NCBI GenBank assembly: GCA_034401135.1
Contig: JAWZSP010000001.1
Coordinates: 4,278,001 to 4,342,000, forward strand
Length of the DNA stretch: 64,000 nt
Source: Volutella citrinella
Lineage: Eukaryota > Ascomycota > Sordariomycetes > Hypocreales > Nectriaceae
Reading direction: 5' to 3'
Position 1 is the stretch's first letter. The number at the start of each line of letters is the position of its first letter. Below the pieces are notes generated by a model. The model was given only the letters and a program-made list of their open reading frames with translations, was not told where the DNA came from and did no database searches. Shown one piece after another: positions 56,439 to 64,000 of the stretch. The position numbers were made by a program, and so were the translations under genes.

Positions 56439-59400
56439 TCAAGATTCGGTCTCTCCGCAGGCGACCAGGCCATCAGCTTTTGAAACATCTCAACCCTTTG
56501 CGTACCGCCTACTGCCGACAGGGGCTCGTTGCATCCATGAAATCATCAAAACACCACCCTCCCAAATCGACAGCTCACTGGCAGGGCGCCTGCACCCCAT
56601 AGCCAGCCTTTCATCGTCTCCTTGCGCCAGGGATGCCAATGCGGCCACTTGCTTTGTTGATCGAGCCTTCTGGAAGATCAGCGGAAGAAACCATGCTCTG
56701 CTAGTGAGAGTACGCCGGGAATCCTGTCGCTTTATTACGAGTGGTAAGTAGTCAATGCGTCCGATATTAGGACATGGTTCCTTACTGCACGGCCAGCCCC
56801 GCAGCAGCATTTGTTGCCTGCCGGTCCAAGCCCATGTATTAGCCGATACGGCAGATTTGTAAGAGTCGGTTCAGGTGCCATGCCCCTGCGTCGCTCCAGC
56901 GAACGGAAGCGCCTCCGAGATGTTGCTCAAGAGCCTGGGAGTTGAGAATATGCGCCATTCATAGTTTATACCGTAAGATCCCGGAGCATCGGTGTGGGGA
57001 CACGGCAAGTGGTCCGCAAGGCCCGCTCCACGATTTGGAAGCATCGTGGGACTCCGTACTAGAATGCGGGATCGGGGGACTGCGGGAATAGAGCACCACT
57101 AAGTGAGCCAACCGTAAGCCGTGCCGCATCCGCTGAGTCGGGCATTGACCTACCTCGTTCGCGCCTCGTAGGACAACTCTGGTTAATCTGAACGGATGGA
57201 TGAGCACCCCCAAGGGCATTTCGGGGGAGGGGGGTGAGCCTGTTGCGCGATCACCCAGCAACCTGGCTAGCAACTGGGGTCACATTCTGTTGCTGAGCAT
57301 GTTTCTGTAGTACAGTAGTACAGCACACCGCTGTCCCAGCACCCGTGGCATTCGGTATTCACCTGGCTGGGAGGCAACACTGACCCAGGAGCGTTTGATC
57401 GAATCTGTGGATGCATATTGCCCAATCTGGCGTGCCTTGCAGCACTAGCATGGTCGGATCACCACTCCAAGTTTCGGCCACGGGCTTCCCTGCCCCCTAG
57501 GCAACCTTGGCTGTCAGCAAAATGTGACAAGGGTCAGTAGTGGAAATCGGGTTTTTTACTATGGCGACCAACACTGTTTTTAATGGTCTTGCTTGCGGTA
57601 GCATGGCGAGCGTTGCCCAATATGCCAGGAACGTTAGAGGCTGATGGCTGTGACGCTTTGTACTCGGTACAAGAAGGCATATATCCTCGCTGCCGCCCAA
57701 CCGCTCATGTCAATGGTGCGCCATTTTCTCCTATGCCCACACACAACGCCCTGCCGCCATGGCCTAATACGATACCGGTAGTTGAAGATGACGCCGGGGG
57801 TATGGCATCAACGCCATATCACTGTGGGCCTCGGGCTTGTTCCTTAGTATTAGTACTGCAGGTAGGCCCTGGAAATGCGATGCCACTGTGGCTGGATCTC
57901 ACTCGGGGTTCTCCCTGTCCCCTAGAGCATGCCTTACGTAGTAGGACCACGCACCGCAGGGTTGTGTCCTGTGATCGCCGGATCTGTGCCCCAAGTTTCC
58001 AACTATGCAGCCTCGTTGAAGAAATGGCCCACAGTAAAGAACAACCGCCTTAGCACTTGCTAGTGCCTGGGCAGAGTGCCATAGTGTTGTTGTCGTCGCC
58101 AAAGAGGCAACTTGCCTGTCACGGCCCCTCATTGGGCATTAGAGGGTGTGTGTGTTTCTCATGAGCCATTGGGATTGGTGACGCTCATCCAGCGCTAGAG
58201 GGTCTTGAGGGTCCAACTGCCACCCCAGACTACTGGCACTTCTCCACAGCGGCTGATCTCTGGGCCTAGTAATAATGGGACGTTGAGACTTGAGAGGCTC
58301 GAGAATCGAGATGAGCGGCGTCTGAGACTTGCTTGGTCTTGGCCAAAGCTAGCACATTTTCTCGTAACGGAGCTTGGCGCTGATTCGTCAGGGGACACCT
58401 CTCCTGCTGAAATGTACAGTAGCTTAATTTTTCTGTCCGGAAGTCGCTTATCTGTTGGCTCGCCTCGTGTTACACAGATGACCATGGCTTTTTGGCACAT
58501 GAAATCGGTTACACCACGTAATGTAAATGACTTGTGGCCCTGTCCCCGGATCCCAGGTCCAGGGATATGGAAAGGGGGATCTACTGTCTGCGTACGTGCG
58601 AAACTGGCACTGCCCAGACGCCGGCGACAACCACTCCCCTCAGCCTTTTCTGGTGTGGAACTCACCAACGTGTTGTTCATCGACCAGTCTCTTCGAGTCC
58701 CATCGTCGGTGCGGTTGCCACCCAATGGCAGGATCGGCAAGATGTGTCCGTCCCGCTAATACCGAATGCTCGGTCTGCAAGAACGGCATCGATGATGACC
58801 GGGCGGTCCATGCCTCCCCATGCAGGCCTGTCACTGGACCTCCTTCCTTGCCTGGCAGCCGGTGGGCGCAACGCCAGTACGTAGTCTGATCATCATGGCG
58901 AAGATTTTATGGGGACTCGAGCCGAATCGGGGTGAGGTGAAGCGAGGATGCCGAACATGTCTCGAACACGTTGATCCAGCAGGGCGGGATGAACGCGCAA
59001 GGGTTCGGGGACTCGGCTTTCCCATGAGTCGATGCCATCTCCGCCTCTCTCGGAATCGAGTTGCGTCGAGCATCCCCGTGCCAAGAAAATTTTCTCGAGC
59101 GCCACGGACTGTTCGAAGCGCCAACTGGTCGTGATCGCTGATTCCAGAGCCAGTCCCCTCCCCCCTACAGAAGCAATTTGGAAAGCCACAATCGTCCGAG
59201 CTGATGCGCCCAAATGAAACAGTACCATGCGCCACCATGCTGGGCGGCGCGAAACCGGCTTAGAGGGCGCCGGCGGCCGGGGTAGGGCGGTCACCAAGCC
59301 TGGGCAAGCCTGGGGAAAAGGGAGGATGCATGTCACGACAGTCACGTCCTGCCAGCCCGGAGAAAGGTCACCTGAAAATGGTATCCAGCATGAATTATGC

Positions 59401-59575
59401 CACTACTGTGTGGTGTCGCTTGGCGATGATGCTGGCGTGTGTCCGAGGCCCCACACTAGCCCACGGAGATGGGCGGATCGTGGGGGTCATACTCACAGGT
59501 GTCCACCTGAGTGGGATGGAGGGCATGCGCGGGGCTGGTTTTGATGTTGGCTGCTCCATTTTTCCCAAGTGAGCG

Positions 59576-59591
59576 CTTGCTTGCTTGCTTG
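59576..59591 (+). repeat. (CTTG)4 microsatellite
   Basis: Four perfect CTTG units in non-coding DNA. Confidence 0.85.
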
Positions 59592-61047
59592 GACGGCTGG
59601 CCACCACTGAAGCCTCACGCCCTCACGCAAGGACGAACCTGTGAAAGGTGCCTGAGACTGCGCAACCTTTGGTGCCAGCCTGTTCGCCCATCACCTCGAG
59701 CGAGTTCCAGCGGGTGTTTCCAACCTTCAAGGTCAAAACTGCGTCTCTTCTCCAAGACAGCGTGGTAAGTATGGGAGAAGATGGGCTGGCTCACCAGAGA
59801 CCATCCATTATCCAAATGCTTTGTATGTGTACCAGTCGTGTCGGTACCGGTGCTAGAGGTTAACGTACCCGTGGACGTCTGATGGCAGTTGGCGCCCAGC
59901 ATGTGAGGACCGCCCTGACCGCCGCCACTAGAGTTTCGTTTAGTCAAGGCGCCCAACCACTTGTTGCCTCGGTCTAAGTCTCCGTGTGATTCGGGACCAC
60001 TGACGTCTACTAACGTTCCCAAAGCGGCGGGTACAGCGGCGGCGGAGAGGGTTTGCCAATGTACGCGATGTGATAACAACGTTTTAAAGACCAAGCGTCA
60101 CTCATTCAATATTCCGGATCTACTTACTTGAACAAGATCGCCAGAGCGCAGCATTTTCGCTGCATCCTTCAAGCACCTACCACGATAACGATAACAGAGA
60201 ATGTGCCTGGCAATGTGGATGCTGATTTAGCTCGCTGCGATTCTGCTCCGTGACGAACAACTACCCCGCGGTATTCCCAGCCAAGCACCAATGGGTCTGG
60301 CACGATGGTGAAGCCTCATTGTGGGGCTGCACAGCCACTCACCACCAACTCGCCACTTTTTTACAGGCGCACTTTCAGAGAACACACACAGATGCAGAAG
60401 TTGGTGGCAGTATAGCAAGCTGGCTGGGCTCATTGAAATCGTCTGGTGCGCACCTAGTATGGGCAATACAGCTGGACCCCGCGACCGGACTGCGCGAGAG
60501 AGCGCAGAAGCATTAAGCTGGCCAGACTGGTAAATTGCGTTTGTGGCGTGTGCCCGCAACGGCGGCCATGTCCGATTCGACGTTGAGCTGGGCGCCGTGA
60601 TGGATCAATGCTCAGGAACGCCTATTCCTACTATTATAGGCTACTGCCCATGGCCCCTGCCCCACTTCTGGGCTGTTTAGAAGCGCTAATTGGCCACAAG
60701 ACTCCCTGTGACGTGACGGCCGGCCAGCCGGTCGGCAGCCATCAGCGGCACAGAGAGACTGAGAGAGGCAGAACGCAGGGTCCGCATGGGGGTCCTCGTG
60801 GACCACTCAAACTAGAAAATTGACAGCCCACAGGACCGACGCCGGCCAGCCTGTGACCCTCTCCGCCTCCTCCTCTTCTCCCTCTCTGCACCATTCACGC
60901 GAGCTCCCAGAATATGTGACCTGCCATCGCCTGCGACCCTTTCTACTCTGAATACTTCTCGATCGACCCGACCGGCGCCAACTTCCCTCAACCGTCCATT
61001 CGACCGACCCCTCTACCCTCTGCGCCTCCCAACAGCTCTCCTCCGTC

Positions 61048-61689
61048 ATGCCGCCCGCAAAGTCGTCCCGTAACCATGACGACTCAAAGTCGGACAACCA
61101 CAATGCGAAGGAAAAGGGCTCCAACGGCCACTCCTCTACCAAGATGAGGCGAGGCGCCAGCCAGCAGAGCGCATCTCACCTCCGCGAGGTCACCAACGCT
61201 CCTCCTGTCGCCCCTCCCCAGCCCGTCCAGCCGACTCCGCCCAGTGTTCGTCGCCCCCTCCCTCTCCTCTACCTCTCCTCTACCTCCCGTCTCGCACACA
61301 GCGTCCTCTGTGTTTTCAACCCGCCGGGCCCAGCTAGCAATGAGCCTCGCTAACGAACCCGTCCTTTCTAGCTGCAATGGCCCGCCTTCGAACGCGAGGT
61401 CCTCCATGCCTACCGCCGCGAGCACCGCCTCAACACTCCCACATCCTTCTCCAACCCCTATCGTCAATGGGTCCTCTCTCACTCATATGGTATTGGAATC
61501 CACTCTCCGACCATGATCCGCCGGCGACAGGCCCGACGCCAGAGCAAGGACAAACTGGCGCTCGCCGTGCGAAAACACTTCAACGGCTTGGGGGTCCAAG
61601 AGAACGACGTGATTGTCGACTTCATCTACAAGATCCGACACGATTCTGTCAGTGAGACGAGGAGAGAGGCCCTCATTGTGACGAAATAA
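61048..61689 (+). CDS. SAP30-like Sin3/HDAC complex subunit
   Basis: Exons 61048-61245 and 61372-61689 give 171 residues across a 126-base intron (GTTCGT donor, CTAAC branch site, TTCTAG acceptor). The N-terminal 60 residues are polar and disordered. The C-terminal part has the fungal Sin3-binding pattern of SAP30: LQWPAFEREVLHAYRREHRL, then a basic MIRRRQARRQSKDKLA segment and VRKHFNGLGVQENDVIVDF. SAP30 bridges the Sin3 scaffold and histone deacetylase Rpd3 in the nucleus and supports repression. The protein is shorter than yeast Sap30 (201 residues) but the binding domain looks whole. The family call rests on motif memory, not on a search. Confidence 0.82.
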
Positions 61690-62770
61690 GGCCTCGGATT
61701 TTTTGAGTATGGGATAATTCACACGGGATGGCGTTTTGGTGCGCTGGCGTTCTGCTTTCGCTCTTTGGCAATAAGAGTGGTTTTCGAGTTAAATACCCCA
61801 ACGATGCTTGGGTGGTATCATACCCACATGATAGACTGTTCGTTTTTCTTTCTCTTTCGCGGCTTACGCCTCCTTCAGAGTAGTTTTCATACAGCGCAAT
61901 GCGCTGGATGCGTCGGTCTGCCCTTATCGGCAAGGCCTTTTTATTACAAATACCACAGTACTGCTGTTCAGCAAATGAAGCCGCCTCCTCACTGCTTTGC
62001 CTTTTCTAAAGTTTGACGTCCCGACTACCCAACAACAAACTGTGGCCAACTGCCTAACTTTGGGGCTGGGAGGAGGGGGGAATCCACTTGCTCTCGCTTA
62101 GCAGCCTGTTTAAATCGTGAATAGAATTGAGCAATCGCAGACTGCTCTAGTCGAAACGAACGCTGTCAAATCAAAGTGCCACTGCTTCTGCCAATTAGGC
62201 CAATATAGAAAAGAACTCGTATGCAATTATGGCCATGGATATACAAACTTGGTGTAGTTTACGATGATAGTGAAGCTTCGAGTTCTGAACCAACAAGAAG
62301 CAATGAGATTAGTGAATTAATTACTACCGGTTGGTGACGGGAACTCGGGTAGGCTCGGCATAACACAAGGCCGAACTGGATGGCTTCAGCATTCAACGCC
62401 TCTCGATTCATCTACTATCCAAGTTTCAGGATGCTAATGACACGAAATGAGCTTGGAAATTGCTCCATAGATTGATTTTGGTCTTTTCTACTCCTCATCT
62501 TAGAGCTGGTACCGAGCTTTGCCGGTCCTCTGTCGGCATCTGCCCAGATGCTCACTAAGATGCTGGCCAATCAAATTGCTCTAAAAACATATTGGCCTAT
62601 GACGAAGTTGATGCCTGAGGTACCAACTCTTCGGCTCAAGACCGGCTTGGAAAAGTTGAGATGAGTCTCGAACTCGACAGAATCTCGAGGCGGTACTGGG
62701 AGCTAGCCGTCCGTGGATATCTTCCCTTATTTGCTTCTCTCGAGGGTCAAATGAATCACGCCAGTTCACG
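61690..62770. other. Intergenic, upstream of MDJ1
   Basis: About 1.1 kb, AT-richer than its neighbours, contains the SAP30-like gene's 3' flank and the MDJ1 promoter. No gene or element is recognised. Confidence 0.4.
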
Positions 62771-64000
62771 ATGAATTCTAGCCTTTTGATCAAGGTCGTT
62801 GCTCCCACCCGAGCTATCGCGCAGACGCATCTCTGCGGCACCCAAGCCCGATGCTTGAGTAAAGCAGCTCGACTCCATACTGCGGCATTGCGCCCCGGCG
62901 CACGCAGTCGCACCAGCGTGGAGAGGAATTCCGGAGCTCCTGCTTCTCGCCGAGTGAGTCCATCTTCCCCAGCTCTCGTATCCCGGATCTTGAAGGAGAC
63001 AAATATCTGATTAGTAACCTCCAGGCATTCCATGCTACGAACCCGGCCTCGCAAAAGGACCCTTATCAAGCTCTCGGCGTCAACAAGAGTGCATCTGCTG
63101 CCGACATCAAGAAAGCCTACTATGGCTTGGCCAAGAAATACCACCCTGATACGAACAAGGACGACTCGGCAAAGGAGCGATTCGCCGATATCCAGTCCGC
63201 CTACGAAATTCTATCCGACCCCAAGAAGAAGGAGCAGTACGACCAATTTGGAGCTGCTGGCTTCGATCCGAGTGGCGCCCCTGGTGGCGGTGATCCTTTT
63301 GGAGGAGGAGGCCACCCGTTCTCCGGATTTGGCGGACAGGGAGGATTCGGTGCTGGTATCAACTTCGAGGACATCTTCTCCGCCTTTACCGGACAGCAAG
63401 GGCCTTTTGGCGGTGCACGCCGAGGCGGGCGAGCGAACCCCTTCCAACAAGAGATCCTGGTCGGCGAGAACATTGAGGTGCAGGCCAGCATCACCTTCAT
63501 GGAGGCTGCAAAGGGCACCGCCAAGACAATCAACATCACCCCTCTTGCGACTTGTGGTACTTGCACGGGCAGTGGCTTGAAGGCCGGGACACATCGAAGC
63601 CCATGCAAATCCTGCAACGGAACCGGAACCCGAATTCACTCCATGGGCGGCTTCCAGATGGCTTCAACATGCGGCACCTGCGAGGGAACTGGCACGACGA
63701 TCCCCAAGGGCTCCGAATGCCGAACTTGCTCCGGCAACGGGGTGGTCCGGGAAAGGAAGTCAATCACGGTCGACATTCCTGCAGGTATCGAGGATGGCAT
63801 GCGACTGCGGGTAGATGGTGCCGGAGACGCGCCTGTCACGGGTCGGTCCTCGGACCCCAACGCCCGTGGCCAGCGTGGTGACCTATATGTCTTCGTCCGA
63901 GTCGCCAAGGACGCCAAGTTCCGCCGAGAAGGCTCCAATATCCTGTACACTGCCAACATTCCCCTGACCACGGCGCTGCTGGGTGGACAGGTCTCCGTGC
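62771..64000 (+). CDS. MDJ1: Mitochondrial DnaJ chaperone Mdj1 (partial, cut by window end)
   Basis: Exon 1 (62771-62953) encodes an Arg/Ser/Ala-rich presequence without acidic residues for its first 45 positions, a good mitochondrial targeting signal. After a 71-base intron, exon 2 runs from 63025 past the window end, with 386 residues visible. The J domain starts at D73 ([20 protein letters not shown]) with HPD at 101-103. A Gly/Phe-rich region follows ([18 protein letters not shown]), then four CxxCxGxG zinc repeats ([32 protein letters not shown]) and the start of the substrate-binding C-terminal domain. Mdj1 works with mitochondrial Hsp70 in matrix protein folding. The missing part is only the C-terminal end. 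Confidence 0.95.

Larger units (their letters stand above)
53003..61047. other. 8-kb stretch without convincing gene
   Basis: Both flanking genes start here, so it holds the promoters of the C2H2 factor and of the SAP30-like gene. No open frame has a recognisable protein pattern or consistent exon chain. Small repeats present are GGGAT runs near 54795, (CT)8 at 56423 and (CTTG)4 at 59576. Long leaders with introns or noncoding RNAs could be present but are not visible from sequence. Confidence 0.4.

Noticed and set aside
58195..58740. 181-residue minus-strand frame
   Set aside because: Composition is plausible but no domain, signal or splice context supports it, and an overlapping plus-strand frame is equally open.
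62581..63144. 187-residue minus-strand frame overlapping MDJ1
   Set aside because: It overlaps the J domain and presequence exons of MDJ1 and has no recognisable pattern.

Overview
The window is nuclear DNA from a filamentous ascomycete, most likely a Hypocreales species (Sordariomycetes). Genes carry short introns of about 50-125 bases with GTRNGT-type donors and CTAAC/CTGAC-like branch sites. Coding GC is high and genes lie on both strands. The TMEM16 protein closely matches, from memory, the Nectria haematococca lipid scramblase nhTMEM16. I assembled all exon structures by hand from reading frame, splice signals and protein family patterns. No transcript or database evidence was available.

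Left part (1-9.7 kb): a conserved fungal protein with a small cysteine cluster (+), BFR1 (-) and RPB5 (+) sharing a divergent promoter, then a seven-helix fungal rhodopsin-domain membrane protein (-). About 5.3 kb without a convincing gene follows (9.75-15.0 kb), with two GT microsatellites.

Accessory-looking block (about 14.5-19.3 kb): an NAD(P)-binding (NmrA-like) protein (+), a Zn2Cys6 transcription factor (-) and a divergent candidate membrane protein (+) faintly like fungal wax-synthase-type acyltransferases. A 16-bp tandem repeat containing CCGCGCGG lies between the last two. This is the most plausible small regulated metabolic locus in the window.

Middle (19.4-45 kb): tubulin cofactor D, a GH76 alpha-mannanase-type enzyme, a large protein with a C2H2-like finger and two SH3-like domains, a TMEM16 scramblase, a calcineurin-like phosphoesterase, a GH16-WSC cell-wall enzyme with a GPI-type tail, and the peroxisomal RING protein PEX12. 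GH76 and GH16-WSC both concern the cell wall; the rest is mainly housekeeping.

Right part (45-64 kb): a hotdog thioesterase divergent from PEX12, an F-box protein, a C2H2 plus fungal-trans-domain transcription factor, about 8 kb upstream of it with no convincing gene, a SAP30-like Sin3/HDAC subunit, and mitochondrial DnaJ MDJ1, cut by the window end. I saw no rRNA, tRNA, CRISPR array or intact transposon.
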